This document shows, in pieces, positions 32,501 through 43,807 of a stretch of DNA of 64,000 nucleotides. This DNA comes from Narthecium ossifragum (lineage: Eukaryota; Streptophyta; Magnoliopsida; Dioscoreales; Nartheciaceae): NCBI GenBank assembly GCA_963920575.1, contig OY986973.1:19020062-19084061 (forward strand), read 5' to 3'. A program made the position numbers and the translations under genes. The number at the start of each line of letters is the position of its first letter. Positions within the stretch are counted from its first letter, which is position 1. The notes under the pieces were generated by a model that had not been told where the DNA came from, searched no databases, and was given only the letters and a program-made list of their open reading frames with translations.

Positions 32501-33260
32501 GGCTGTCGCCTGAGCATGGACTGCTTCATTCAGCTCCTGTGCCAGCCTCAGAAGGACGAGGAGGGGGTGCGCAAGAAGTCACTACTCGTCTATGGTGCAT
32601 GGTGGATTTGGAAGGAGAGATGCAAGGTTGCTGCGGGAGAGGTGAGCTCTGGAGCCTGTGAGATGGCGCGCCTGATCAGATGGCAGTCCAGGGAGTACAT
32701 CAGCACCACCAGCCTTCACAAGGATAGGCCAGCTCCGGGGGTCAATACAGGTATCAGGCTTCAAGCAGATGCTTCCTATCACTCTCCCTCGGGTATGGCT
32801 GGCATTGGGGTAGCGTGCATTGGCGACGATGATCTTCTTCTATGGTCTGAGAGTACTTCGCAATCCATCGGCTCCATTCTCCTTGGGGAGCTCCGTGCCA
32901 TACATCTGGCAGCTAGCATCGCACAACAGTGAGGTTTCAAGCAGTTACTTATTGAGAGTGACTCACTGCACGCAACCAGGATGATAGAGAGCAGGATGCC
33001 ATTAACGGGGGAAGCTAGGTGTGTTGTGCAGGATATCTGGTGGCTTGGACACCACTTCGCGGATTTTCATGTCGCTTATATCCCCCGCGAGGAGAACACG
33101 CGTGCTGACTGGTTGGCTCGTGAAGCCCTTCGACTCTGTATGGACTTTTTGGATTTTGAGGGGACTGAGGGGTATGCCCCAAGTCCCCCAGGATGATTTT
33201 GTTCTCAACCCTATGTTGGGTCCTTTAGCCTTTGGGCTCAATTAATCAAAAAAAAAAAAA
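29594..33260 (+). mobile_element. 5'-truncated LINE (L1-type) with poly(A) and target duplication
   Basis: The 15-bp target ATCCATGCCGAGCGA (29579-29593) is repeated as ATCCATGCCAAGTGA (33261-33275). A run of 13 A residues precedes the second copy. The element starts within the end of the endonuclease domain, so it is 5'-truncated. Insertion was into copy 4 of the 0.87-kb repeat. Confidence 0.9.
29605..33196 (+). pseudogene. LINE ORF2: end of endonuclease, RT, zinc finger, RNase H
   Basis: One reading frame without frameshifts but with four in-frame stops at 29708, 30968, 32036 and 32930. Order: the last part of the endonuclease (MIDLGFKGPSFTWTN, then ERLDRAL), a basic linker, reverse transcriptase with GPDGLTVEF, YRPIGLCN and LCADDCIF (catalytic Asp pair), the zf-RVT region (CPRCCLADETPEHLLFECG) and a C-terminal RNase H beginning with LQADASY and including ESDSLHATRMI. 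The RT motif is CADD rather than the more common FADD. At least two of the stops look like C-to-T changes. The copy is dead but recent enough to keep frame. Confidence 0.95.
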
Positions 33261-34905
33261 ATCCATGCCAAGTGACGCGAATACAGTCATGATGATGCGT
33301 TGGTATTAGATGTGAATTCTAAAATTGACGACGATTGTATAGGAGGGTTGTTGCTTGTTGTTTTATCAAACTGTTGGATATATGCGTCAAATTTTATTTG
33401 AAAAGATTAGGCTTGTGTTTTTGGTTACGTTCGGTAACTTCTTCATTTATAAATATTCTATCAACCATAAACGACTCCGATTTTGGTTTTTAACTGAATT
33501 CCTATCAACTCCCATCTCGAAGTAGGCCAATGGTTCAAACCTGTTAAATTTTTTCATCAAAATTTAACATTTAATGTGTAGTCTACCTTATATATATATA
33601 TATGTACACGTAGACTACACATTAAACATTAAATTTAATATAAAACATTTAATAGTTTTGTAACCCTTAGTTCGTCTCGAGATGGAATATTAAGATAGAA
33701 TGGGTTAGGAGGAAAAACTGGAATGGTTTATGATTTTCTTAAAAGCTAATAATTCCCCCTTATAACAAACTAGTACTCACCTGTGCCCCTGACACAATTT
33801 TTAGTTATTGTTAATATAAAATTTTAACAAACTCTCTGTAGTTTGTTTGGTTAGAGGCTGTGTTGACCCGTAGGTGGTTCAGGGTTCGAAGGTTGGTCAT
33901 AGCTTTTGTTCACTGCCACCATAAAAACATAGCCTATAAAATAAAATATTATAAGTCTAACTTAGGGTATATAAAATAAATATAAGTCTTTGCATATTGC
34001 ATAAGATATTGCATAAGAATAAGATAATATTAATAGAACTTAGGTTGATATGAATTAATGCAGGTTTATATAAAGCAAACTTAGAGAATATATATAAAGA
34101 AACTTAAGGGATATGAATTAATGCAGGTTAACCGTTATTGCTCCTTATAAGGTTGATATAGTTAAAAGCACAAACTCATCGCCCTCTCCTCTCCCTTTGT
34201 TCGGCTGTCTCTCTTATCTTGTTTTTATTTGACCTAATTAACACCCCCTCTCTCTTTCAATGGCTTATGGGATGCATATAATACTCTCTTCTCTTTCTTT
34301 CTTTGGCTTGTGGAGGCACATATAGAATAGCATATTGGGGAGATTTATGGAGAGAGAATAGATAGGAAGTAAAAACGGAACCCAAACTTTATTCAATGAT
34401 CCAAGCACTCAACATAAATTTTTAATTTTTTCATTATTTAGGTCTCCCTAAACCCTAATTTAGCATGACTCCTTTCCTAGATCCCCATGTGCATCCATGC
34501 GGAGCGACGAGAATGAGGGCAACAACGGCACTCTACGATGAGGAGAGCACGAATAAATTCATGGTGGTGCGTTGCAACTTCTTAATTTTTAAATATTCTA
34601 TCAAACATAAACCACTTCGGTTGTTGTTTTTAATCGAATTGTTATCAATTCCTATCTCGAGTCAGGCCAATGGTTTAAAATCTGTTAAATTTTTTCATCA
34701 AAATTTAATGTTTAATGTGTAGTCTACCTCATATATATATATATATATATGTAACATCTTAATTTTTAAATATTCTATCAACCATAAACCACTTCGACTT
34801 TGGTTTTTAATCGAATTGTTATCAACTCCTATCTCGAGGTAGGCCAATGGTTTAAAGTCTGTTAAATTTTTTCATCAAAATTTAATATATAATGTGTAGT
34901 CTACC
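33261..34905 (+). repeat. 0.87-kb tandem repeat, rest of copy 4 and copy 5
   Basis: Contains 'gttggatatat' (about 33374), the hairpin block with 'gtagactacacattaaa' (about 33609), 'ttgttcggctgtctctctta' (about 34198) and the 'gcatgactcc' block (about 34464). Copy 5 has lost the 'gttggatatat' part and has a duplicated end (34575-34730 and 34750-34905). Confidence 0.8.
33768..34160. mobile_element. Unclassified insertion in the tandem repeat
   Basis: About 390 bp interrupt the repeat between 'cccccttata' and 'gttaaaagcacaaactcatc'. It starts near ACAAACTAGTACTCACCTGT and ends with 'ccgttattgctccttataaggttgat', a motif found again at 35562 and 35737. No inverted ends are obvious; a Helitron-like or other short element is possible. 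Confidence 0.4.
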
Positions 34906-35788
34906 TCTCTCACACACACGCACACATATATATATATATATATATTAGGTGGGCCCCGTGCCACATGACACGGCTAACCACCCATCGCTTCTCTCTCTCC
35001 TCTCTCCATCTCTCTCTATAATTACCAACCTTACGCCACGTGAGAAATTGGTTATGATGTGGTATATGACTCAGCAGATGCCCTCCCCACACATACACAC
35101 ACTATTCTCTCTTTCTCTTTGGTTCCAACCCTATGCCACGTGTGCATGCCACGCGTGCAAAATTTTATGACTCAGATTATGACTCAAAGGACGCATTATT
35201 AAAGCTAATTTTATATAATACCTCCACCCCACACACATACACAATCTCTCTCTATATATATACACTAGGTGGTGGGCCCATGCCACCTGGCACGGCTAAC
35301 TGCCTGCCCCCACTATCTATATTATAACTTACGCCACACCAGTCCACTATCCTTTCTTTTTCTTTATTTAATTATAATTTTATGCCACGTGTATGTCATG
35401 TGTGTATAAGTTTATGACTCAGATGATGAGTCATAAAAGTAACTACCATTGGATCTTATAAGGTAGATATAAGTATTGATAAGGATGATAAAGCCAACTT
35501 AGGGAATATGATAAAGCCAACTTAGGGAAAATGAACATGTAAACTGACTAATAGGAGGAGAACGGTTGTAACCGTTTTTGCTCCTTATAAGGTTGATAAG
35601 TATGTATATTTAAAACTAATCTCCTGGCTTATGATTATAAGGATGTATATTTAAAACTAACCTAGAGAATATGATAAAAATATACAAATTTAACTTAGAA
35701 AAATATACATGTAAATAAACTAATAGGAGGTAAACGGTTGTAACCGTTTTTGCTCCTTATAAGGTTGATACATACATACATATACCTA
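34906..35788. repeat. Repeat-rich stretch without genes
   Basis: Contains two diverged copies of a 'ggtgggccc.tgccac..gacacggctaac' block (34949 and 35271), CACA and TATA microsatellites, and two direct repeats of about 150 bp (about 35540-35610 and 35690-35770) that share GGTTGTAACCGTTTTTGCTC, itself containing the small palindrome AACGGTTGTAACCGTT. Confidence 0.5.
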
Positions 35789-36354
35789 TGGGTGATTCTA
35801 TATACACCTATAAATCTTCCAAGTACACCCCACTAAAACATTTGTTATAATACCAGAGATATCCTTTATATAAAATGTCTAAACTACCCTCCTATTCATG
35901 TTCTTCTAAACTCACCATCATCCTCCCTGTTCATGTTCTTCTAAGCACACCCCCCTTCCTCACCCCACTCCTCATCCCTATTCATGTTCTTCTAAGCACA
36001 CCCCCCTTCCTCACCCCACTCCTCCTTCAACCTCTAACGAAGCTGCCATCACTACTTCCTTTTCTCCCTAACTCTAAAACACCTCTCTCCAAGGCAAGGC
36101 ATTGCCCCATACTTCCCTCCCATAGCCACATTACTCCTCAGGTTGCTCCTCACCTTCCCTCTCCATGGTGTTTGCTCTAACGGAGGCGTAGGGCTTCAAA
36201 TGGTGTCGGGTAAGGCGTCGTGGGACTCGGATGGAGAAGACAAGGACCAAAGTCCCGCTGAAAAGGTACAACTTCTCCTTCCTCGTTGTGTTCTCGAGCA
36301 TAATTTTCAAGATCCCCGGCTGCTTGAGTTCGGATTGGTATGACTGAATTATAT

Positions 36355-36600
36355 GTATATGTTCGGCTATACGAAGCCGAAACATATAAATTACATCGGT
36401 TACATATAACCGAACTTTACTAATATGTTCGGTTTATTCCAACCGAACTTACAAATGCGTTCAGTTTAGTCCAACCGAATAATTTATACCTTTTCGGTTT
36501 AATCCAACTGAACATTATACACTCTTTCGGTTGAGCTTAACCGAAATAATTGATTATTTTCAGTTTTAATCAACCGAACATTGTCAAGTCACGCTATTTT
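36355..36600. repeat. Array of seven short TTCGGTT/AACCGAA hairpins
   Basis: Seven small inverted repeats follow each other every 30-35 bases; examples are TTCGGCTATACGAAGCCGAA, TTCGGTTTATTCCAACCGAA and TTCGGTTGAGCTTAACCGAA. Arms are 7-8 bases, loops 5-8. The sequences between them differ, so the hairpin itself is what is conserved. A second cluster lies at 39600-39760. They may be transposase binding sites. Confidence 0.85.
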
Positions 36601-36643
36601 ATGAAATATTACGCCATACTAGCTTGATTAGATCATTGACGAT

Positions 36644-37942
36644 ATGGGTTCACACTCCAGGCGTATGTTTCTACTGCCGATAGCGCTGTCGGAAATGCTA
36701 TTGTTCAGGACTTTTCGGAGGCCTTTACGACCCCCACGGTATGTATTAAAAATGAGATATTTAATTGCATTATTATTTGTATTTATGTTCAGTGCATTTA
36801 CATACATGGCTAACACTGATTCAATGGTGCAAGTGCAGATATGTTCTAGCCGGGAAACTCTTATCCATTGGGTTCAAGAGATTGGGAGGCAAAATGGACT
36901 TGTAGTGGTGATCCAACACTCCGAGGCAGCAGGACCTGGTAGAAGGGCAAGGCTAACGTTTGCATGTGAGAGAAGTGGGGAGTATAGGAGCTCGGCCAAG
37001 TATAGAGAGAAGCAGGGCAAGAAGCCGAGGAAGTTGACAACCAAGGGTGCAGAAAGAAAGACAGTGGAAACCAGCACAAAGAAATGTGGATGTCCATTTA
37101 AACTGAAGGCAGTGAAGCTCCCATCTGATGATGACTGGATGGTGAGGGTGGTGTGTGGGGTGCACAATCACCCACATGCAAGACACCTCGAAGGCCACTC
37201 ATATGCCGGGAGACTATCATCCTCAGAGGAGGTCATGATGGTTGCTATGTCAGAGCGCTTGATAAAGCCAAGAGACATATTGAATACTATCCAGGCGCAC
37301 AATATATCGAATGTGTCAACAATGAAGAACATATACAACGCCCGGGCAAAGCATAGAGTTGTTGGGAGAGCGGGGAGATCGGAGATGCAGTCTCTCCTGC
37401 ACCATCTGCACGAGAGTGGGTACGTTGAGTGGCACACAACCGACAAAGCCACGTCTTGTGTTCAGAGCATCTTCTGGGCACACCCTACATCGGTGGAGCT
37501 ATTGCGTGCCTTTCCAGAGGTCCTGGTTATGGATTGCACGCACAAAAGTAACAAGTACCGTCTCCCGCTACTTGAAATAGTTGGAGCTACATCGACGAAT
37601 CTCACATATGCAGCGGCCTTTGCATATCTCCAGTCTGAGACGGAAGGCACTTACTCATGGGCTCTAGACAAGCTGAATGATCTGATGGATGGATGTGTGA
37701 AGCCATGAGTTATCATGACAGATAGAGACTTGGCCTTGATGAATGCAGTAGAGCGTGTATTTTCGAAAACGAATCACATGCTCTGCAAATGGAATATCGG
37801 CACTAACATCCTCGCCAACTGCCGTAAAACGTTCGAAACCCCTGAGAAGTGGAATTCATTCTTGTGTACGTGGAATTTGGTGGTATCCTCACCTACCGTG
37901 GAATTCATTCGTCAGATGAAGTGGGTAAGGCGCATATTTTGA
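36644..37942 (+). pseudogene. MULE transposase, interrupted
   Basis: The N-terminal half has a zinc finger of the WRKY-GCM1/FAR1 kind: CGCPFKLKAV, then VVCGVHNHP. The transposase domain follows with VLVMDCTHKSNKYRLPLL (first Asp) and, beyond a TGA at 37706-37708 in the same frame, MTDRDLALMNAVERVF (second Asp). After about 37905 the sequence jumps to the C-terminal part in another frame, and the segment with the SWIM-like region seen in element 2 is missing. The reading start is uncertain; the first 60 codons may include an intron (acceptor CAAGTGCAG at about 36838). The gene is dead in this copy. Confidence 0.9.
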
Positions 37943-38880
37943 GGAAGCTCAAGGAACTTGGGCAACCACAGTGCACCTACATCCTCGAGCCAGATGTCAA
38001 GTTACGGACGCGTGGTCGTCCTAGTGCAAAGGAAAAGAAGGCCGAAGCCTCCACACGTCGTGACCCTTCCGCGTTCGAGTACGTCTCTTCTTTTAAGGAC
38101 AACAACTCATCAGCAGTGCCAGTTCCACCGGTGATAGAGGCTGCTCATATAACCACAGCAAGGTCCAAGGTACATAGGGAGAAGAAGCCATCACAGAGGG
38201 TGGCACGGACTCGATCAGCGGCCAAGGCCCGTCCCACTGCCATATGTAGCCAGTACATAAACGAGTTCCCAGTTCAGTTGCGGCCGTACATTGAGAATAT
38301 TACAGATGTGAGACCTGATGGCAATTGTGGTTTCAGGGCAGTAGTTGGGCTCATGCAGTTTGGCGAGGACAATTGGGCCCAGGTGCGAAGGGACCTCCTC
38401 GGTGAGCTGATAGCTCACGCCGAGGAGTATGGTAAATTGTATATCGAGGGGACAGAGTGGGTTGAGGAGCTCAATACAAGACTATCGTGCTTTGATGAGT
38501 TCCCTCCGACTGCGCATTGGATGACCATGCCAGATATGGGTCCTCTCATTGCTTCGCGTTACTCCGTAGTCCTTGTTCACTTATCGCAAGCCCAATGTCT
38601 GACCTTCCTACCACTACGGAGTCCGCCACCTCCGAAGGAAGCTCAGACAGTCATTGTGATTGGTTACGTGCCCTCTCACTTTGTGATGTTGCATATGCAC
38701 CTAGGGAGTCCGATGCCACCTGTAGCCAGAAGTTGGGTTTGTAGTCATGACAAACGTGCTGAGGGTTGGAGCATTTACGTGAAGGAGATTGCCCATTTCA
38801 AGCAGATCATCCCCTCGTCAGTTGCCACCAGAGAAACTATTGATATCGATCCCGATTCCAATTCCGACTCCGACTGCTGA
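37920..38880 (+). pseudogene. Transposase C terminus fused to an OTU cysteine protease domain
   Basis: The frame carries ILRKLKELGQPQCTY (C-terminal transposase block), a basic linker with KKPSQRVARTRSAAK, then an OTU-type peptidase: RPDGNCGFRAVVGLM holds the catalytic Cys (about 38322) and SHFVMLHMHLGSPMPP holds the catalytic His (about 38670). It ends in an acidic tail before TGA at 38880. OTU proteases remove ubiquitin-type modifiers in other contexts; in plant MULEs their role is not settled. The domain itself is uninterrupted here. The corresponding protein of element 2 shows the same order, so fusion to the transposase is the ancestral state. Confidence 0.85.
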
Positions 38881-39056
38881 GACCAATGGTGGCTTGTGAG
38901 ATTGATAAACATGTAACATAATATGTAATCTGGTATACTGATGCACTTGTACACAATAGTTATCTATTTTGTGTTGTGGTTGTTCGATTTCTTCATGTAT
39001 TAAAAACTGAATAGGGGATTATGGTTATGTTCGGTTATAAGAAATCGAATATAACC

Positions 39057-39545
39057 CAGACGTCGTGTATGTACAATCCAGTAGATTTCCTAAACCTGAT
39101 TGATGGACAGCCGCTCTAAATGCGTCATCGTTGAGGCCGTGCCTGGACTTCACCATGTACCCATGAGCCACGCATTTCAATGGGAGGCGTTCCTGCATTG
39201 TTAAGACATCGAGAATTAAATACGTGTTGCAATAAAAAACAACAAAATTAAATTTTGTGTGGTAATAATTAAACAATATACCACTCCACGCCAAATGCGA
39301 TATGCGACGTGAGTCCTGAACTCCGTTAGGACACTCTCTTCCTCAGGCCCGCCAGGAATGGGATCGCTTGTATCAAATTCTTCTTCTTGTTCCCCACCCC
39401 ATTCCTCCTCATCTGCATGATCACCACCACCCCCCTCACCCAACCCTTCATATGCCTCGTCCTTTTCCTCATATTCCTCTCTCCGCCGTCGCCTCTCAGA
39501 TGCCGTGGGCCGACGGCGTTCAATCTCCGGGACCAACGACGAGCT
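39057..39545 (-). pseudogene. Truncated plant mobile domain (PMD) gene
   Basis: On the minus strand, an acidic N-terminal region is followed by DPIPGGPEEESVLTEFRTHV and AYRIWRG, then an intron of about 95 bases (acceptor ATTGTTAAGACATCGAG region, exon from about 39193) and RLPLKCVAHGYMV...SGLGNLLDCTY. This order (PGGP...HVAYRIW...LKC.AHG...SGL..LLDCTY) is that of the N terminus of plant mobile domain proteins (MAIN/MAIL family and transposon-borne relatives). The frame ends soon after DCTY, so most of the domain is lost. It faces the transposase tail to tail. Confidence 0.65.
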
Positions 39546-39599
39546 CTCCCCTATTTGCTTCAAACGAGCCCCTTTACCTGTCCGACATCAATGGTTAAG

Positions 39600-39760
39600 T
39601 TAAGGTTCGAATCGGCCGGTAATATCCACCCAACAAGATAGTTCGGTTAGTTTTAACTGAACAAATCCTATTTGTTCGGTTTTATACAGCCGAACTAAAA
39701 TCATATGTTCGGCTGAGTAAAACCGGACATTTAGACTTAGTTCGGCCATATACGAACGAC
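39600..39760. repeat. Second TTCGGTT/AACCGAA hairpin cluster
   Basis: Five related inverted repeats, e.g. GTTCGGTTAGTTTTAACTGAAC (about 39643) and TTCGGTTTTATACAGCCGAA (about 39674). One more lies at about 39030. They mirror the array at 36355-36600 on the other side of the transposase gene. Bases 39761-40140 carry no recognisable gene. Confidence 0.75.
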
Positions 39761-40284
39761 CTATATACATACAAGGCGGCCTCACGATGTCAAATTTTTT
39801 GCAGGAAAAAGCAAATATACGAATGGGATGCCTAAATCCGTTACCTCTTCCGGTCTCCTTGGATTTCGCCTTCCCTTTCTCCATTATTTCGTCTTCTTTT
39901 CCCTCGATCTCTTGCCGTCGAAGAAGCAATGGCCGGGCAGGCTCGGATGAAGCCGTTTGTAGATGACGGCCGGTCTTGTACGCCGTCAGATGTCGTCAGA
40001 TGCCGAGAGAAGGGAGTGTTCGGCCGTGGAAGACCGGAGCTCGCCAGAGAAGGGAGGCTCGGCGGTGCCCAGCCGTCAAAGGGGATCGTTGGGGTAGGGG
40101 GGGAGTGGGGTTGGGGGGAGTGTTGGGGTGTATGATGGCTAAGGGCATTTTAGGGTTATCATCCAAATATTAGTGATGTACTTGGTAAAATCTATTATTC
40201 AAATTTTCCTAGGATGTATTCAGAATTTGAGGTGTACTTGAAAAATTTATAGGTGTATATCGAACTACCAGTTTCTCAAACCTC

Positions 40285-40337
<53 letters not shown>

Positions 40338-40343
<6 letters not shown>

Positions 40344-41098
40344 TAGTGATTCGGGTCCTCCAAAAAGTTGGAGGACCCGATCCTCCTTCACCCTCTCTCC
40401 CGGTCTCCTCCTCTCTCTCTCTCACTTTCTCTCTCCCGGTCTCTCCTCTCTCTCCCGGTCTCCTCCTCTCTCTCTATCTATCAATATATATAATATATAT
40501 ATATATGTTATACATATATACAAATAAATATTTATATATTCATATATATGATATATATATATATTTATACACCCACTTTTATATATATATATAATATATA
40601 TTTATACACCCACTTTTATATATATATATGTCTATATATATATATGTATGTGTCATGTGTGTCAAGTATCATAGATATGATATGTATATATTATAGATAT
40701 TATATATATATATATATATGTATGTTTTTTTATATATGTATATATATGTGTCTATATATGTATGTCATATATCATAGATATGATATGTATGTTTTTTTTT
40801 GTGTATAATATATATATGTAATATATATATACATTATATATGTATATATATATTATATAGTGTGTATATATATATAGTGTATATATATATTATATAGTGT
40901 GTATATATATATTATATAGTGTGTATATATTATATAGTGTATAATATATATTTTATATAGTGTATAATATATATATGTAATATATATATACACACTATAT
41001 AATATATATATACACTATATATATATCCTCCTCCACCTTATAGGTGGAGGAGGATCGGGTCCTCCCACTTTTGGGAGGACCCGGATCATTATTCTATA
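40338..41098. mobile_element. TA-microsatellite element with hairpin ends
   Basis: The left end (GTGATTCGGGTCCTCCAAAA, then 'gttggaggacccgatcctcc') is repeated in reverse at 41042-41092. Each end is itself a hairpin (GGGTCCTCC / GGAGGACCC). The 650 bp between are almost only TA, TATG and TATACA repeats. It is a MITE-like unit with an expanded microsatellite, about 0.2 kb upstream of the cytokinin dehydrogenase gene. Open frames in it are repeat artefacts. Confidence 0.65.
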
Positions 41099-41265
41099 TA
41101 TATATATATCTATATATATTATACACCCATAGCTTCCAAACCCTCAAACCACCAGCTCTTCGAACCCTCTCTCTCAATCTCTCTCTCTCTCTCAATCTCT
41201 CTCTCGATCTCTCGAACCACACCTCTTCCCTAATTAAGCAGTAGTAAGTATTGAGCAAAGAATAA

Positions 41266-43807
41266 ATGAAGATGGCTCGGGCTCAATGTTTGGTGCTGGT
41301 GTTCGTCATCTGCCGCTTGATCTCTACAGTTGGCCTCACGCTCGAACCGACCGAGCTCCTCCGCCTCGGCGGCGGCGTGGAGGGCCAGCTCAGCCTCGAC
41401 CTCGCCGACATCCGCCTCGCCTCCGTCGACTTCGGTGGCACAGCCAGCTCCTCCCCGCGCGCCGTCCTCCGCCCCGCCTCCGCCCGCGACGTCGCCGCCA
41501 TGGTCCGCTCCGCCTACCGGTCCCCCCGCCCCTTCCCCGTGTCCGCCCGGGGCCACGGCCACTCCATCAATGGCCAAGCCCACGCCGACGGAGGGGTCGT
41601 CGTCGACATGACCCACGCCGCCTCCTCGGCCTATATTACGGCAAAGCCGGTGTACTCCCCGTCGGCGGGGGAGTACTATATTGACGTGTGGGGCGGGGAG
41701 CTGTGGATCGACGTGCTCCGCCGGACGCTGGAGCACAGCGGCCTCGCGCCTAAGTCGTGGACCGACTACCTCTACCTCTCCGTCGGCGGCACCCTCTCTA
41801 ACGCCGGCATCAGTGGGCAGGCCTTCCACCATGGCCCCCAGATCAGCAACGTCTACGAGCTCGACGTAGTCACCGGTTAGAATCCAAACCACATATAAAT
41901 AAGTTCTCGATCAAATTGGTTTTTAGAACATTTCTTTGCTAATTTGTTCAGCTGATCAAAACTTTGGCATACAGGCAAAGGCGAGCTCATGACGTGCTCT
42001 CCTAAGAGCCAGCAGGAGCTCTTCCACAGCGTTCTCGGAGGTCTCGGCCAGTTTGGCATCATAACCAGGGCCAGAATAGCATTAGAAGTCGCTCCCAAGA
42101 GGGTCAGGTGGATCAGGGTGCTGTACTCCAACTTCTCGGCGTTCACCAGAGACCAGGAGTACCTCATCTCCCTCCACGGAGACCAGAAGAGGTTCGACTA
42201 CGTGGAAGGCTTCGTCATCGTCGACGAGGGGCTCATCAACAACTGGCGCTCCTCCTTCTTGTCCCCGCGCAACCCCATCAAGATCAGCTCCCTCGGCACG
42301 GCCGGCAGCAACGTCCTCTATTGCCTCGAGATGGCCAAGAACTACAATGACGACGATGACTACTCCGCCGGCACCACCGTCGACCAGGTATATACGAAAA
42401 TTCTACTAGTATAGTACGTATACAAGAATTGAAGGAAGAGACCCATGTTATCATACCTTAAACATTCTTATCCTATTAAACACCTTTAAATCCTAGGTGA
42501 ACAAGACCCACATGGGGAACATGGGAGGAGATCTTGGACCATAGATCTTATTCCTCCAACCCTCACTATTTTAATCTAGGATAGCTTATCTTTACAACCT
42601 AGCAAAAACTAACTAATTAAAATATTATTGATTCAGGTGGTGGAGGCACTACTGAAGCAGCTGGAGTTCATACCGGCGTCGGTGTTCACGTCCGACCTCC
42701 CTTACGTCGACTTCCTCGACCGGGTGCACAGGGCGGAGCTGAAGCTCCGGGCCAAGGGGCTGTGGGAGGTGCCACACCCATGGCTCAACCTCTTCGTGCC
42801 GGCCTCCCGGATGGCCGACTTTGACCGCGGCGTCTTCCGGGGCATCCTCGGCAACAACACCAGCGGCCCCATCCTCATCTACCCCATGAACAAGTACAGG
42901 TAATTATCAATATTGCATGCATGCCTAGTCTAATTTAACTTAGTATTAGGGTTTGTTTAAGGTAATTAAGTGGTTTGAAACCATAGACGTCACTGTGTAG
43001 CTAGTTCAATCTAGCATATGCTAGGGTGCTTTAATTAATTTGTAGGATAACTCATAACTCTATAATTATTTGGTTGGTCTGTTGTCGTTTAACTTATTAA
43101 TCGATCCACCATTAGTTTTATACTGACAAAGCTGCAGCTTTCATCAAAACCTAAAAAAGCGTTGGATTGAAGGAATCATATATAGAAAGAGAGCAATGCA
43201 TGGATCTCGTAATCAAATCATGAGCTCCTTCTCTTAATTTGGACCACTCACCATCCAATTGATGCCCGTTAATTGGCTTCTTTCTATAGCTAACGTGATT
43301 AACAAATTTTTTGAATATAATTAACTAGCGTGATGCATGCATGCATGCATGAAACTTATTGTTGTTTATGCCGGCGAGTCTATCATTTGATGCTGCAGCT
43401 AGATCTGGACATGAACTTGAATATACATGTGTATTTTTGGATGGATGTATAGGTGGGAGGAGAGGAGCTCGGTGGTTCTACCGGACGAGGAGGTGTTCTA
43501 CTTGGTGGCATTCTTGAGATCGGCGGTGGCCGGTTCCGGCGACCCGAGGCAGAGCCTGGGGCACCTCACGCGCGAGAACCGGCGGATCTTAGAGTTCTGC
43601 AGTGAAGCCCGGATTGAGATCAAGCAGTACTTGCCGCACCATGAGACCCGCGGAGAGTGGAAGCACCATTTTGGGAAGGAATGGAGCCGGTTTCTCCGGC
43701 GAAAGGCCGAGTTCGACCCCAAGGGCATCCTTGGCACTGGCCAAGGGATCTTCCAATCATCTTTACATAGCTCAAGCTCCTCCTCCTCTTCTTTGCTTCC
43801 CTCCTAG
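41266..43807 (+). CDS. CKX: Cytokinin oxidase/dehydrogenase, four exons
   Basis: Exons 41266-41875, 41975-42387, 42637-42899 and 43453-43807 join in frame to 546 codons plus TAG, with GT-AG introns, about the usual length of CKX proteins. The enzyme oxidatively removes the side chain of isopentenyl-type cytokinins. A hydrophobic N-terminal signal peptide (about residues 5-23) predicts secretion or vacuolar targeting. The FAD domain has GHGHS, whose His-99 would bind FAD covalently, and SWTDYLYLSVGGTLSNAG with the catalytic Asp-167. The C-terminal exon has the family end IKQYLPHHETRGEWKHHFG and DPKGILGTGQGIF, followed by a short Ser run. No break is visible. GC content is high in exons and low in introns. 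Upstream lies a TATA-rich element, so the promoter is short or embedded in it. The second Met (codon 3) is an alternative start. Confidence 0.95.

Larger units (their letters stand above)
35789..40270 (+). mobile_element. Mutator-like element 1 with transposase-OTU and PMD genes
   Basis: The left end (GGGTGATTCTATATACACCT, then 'aagtacacccc') is matched in reverse at the right end ('aggtgtacttg' and 'ataggtgtatatcgaactacc'). A 9-bp duplication is not visible, so the boundaries are approximate. Cargo: a MULE transposase pseudogene (36644 to about 37940), an OTU protease domain in the transposase C terminus (to 38880), and on the other strand a PMD gene fragment (about 39060-39540). Confidence 0.75.

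Noticed and set aside
29800..32800. Several overlapping frames of 60-150 codons on both strands of the LINE
   Set aside because: Shadows of the GC-rich LINE ORF2 frame.
33768..34160. Helitron identification for the insertion
   Set aside because: The end hairpin and CTRR terminus expected of Helitrons could not be shown, so it is left unclassified.
41230..41892. 220-codon minus-strand frame antisense to CKX exon 1
   Set aside because: Caused by the high GC3 of the CKX exon; low-complexity Gly/Ala/Val content and no homology pattern.
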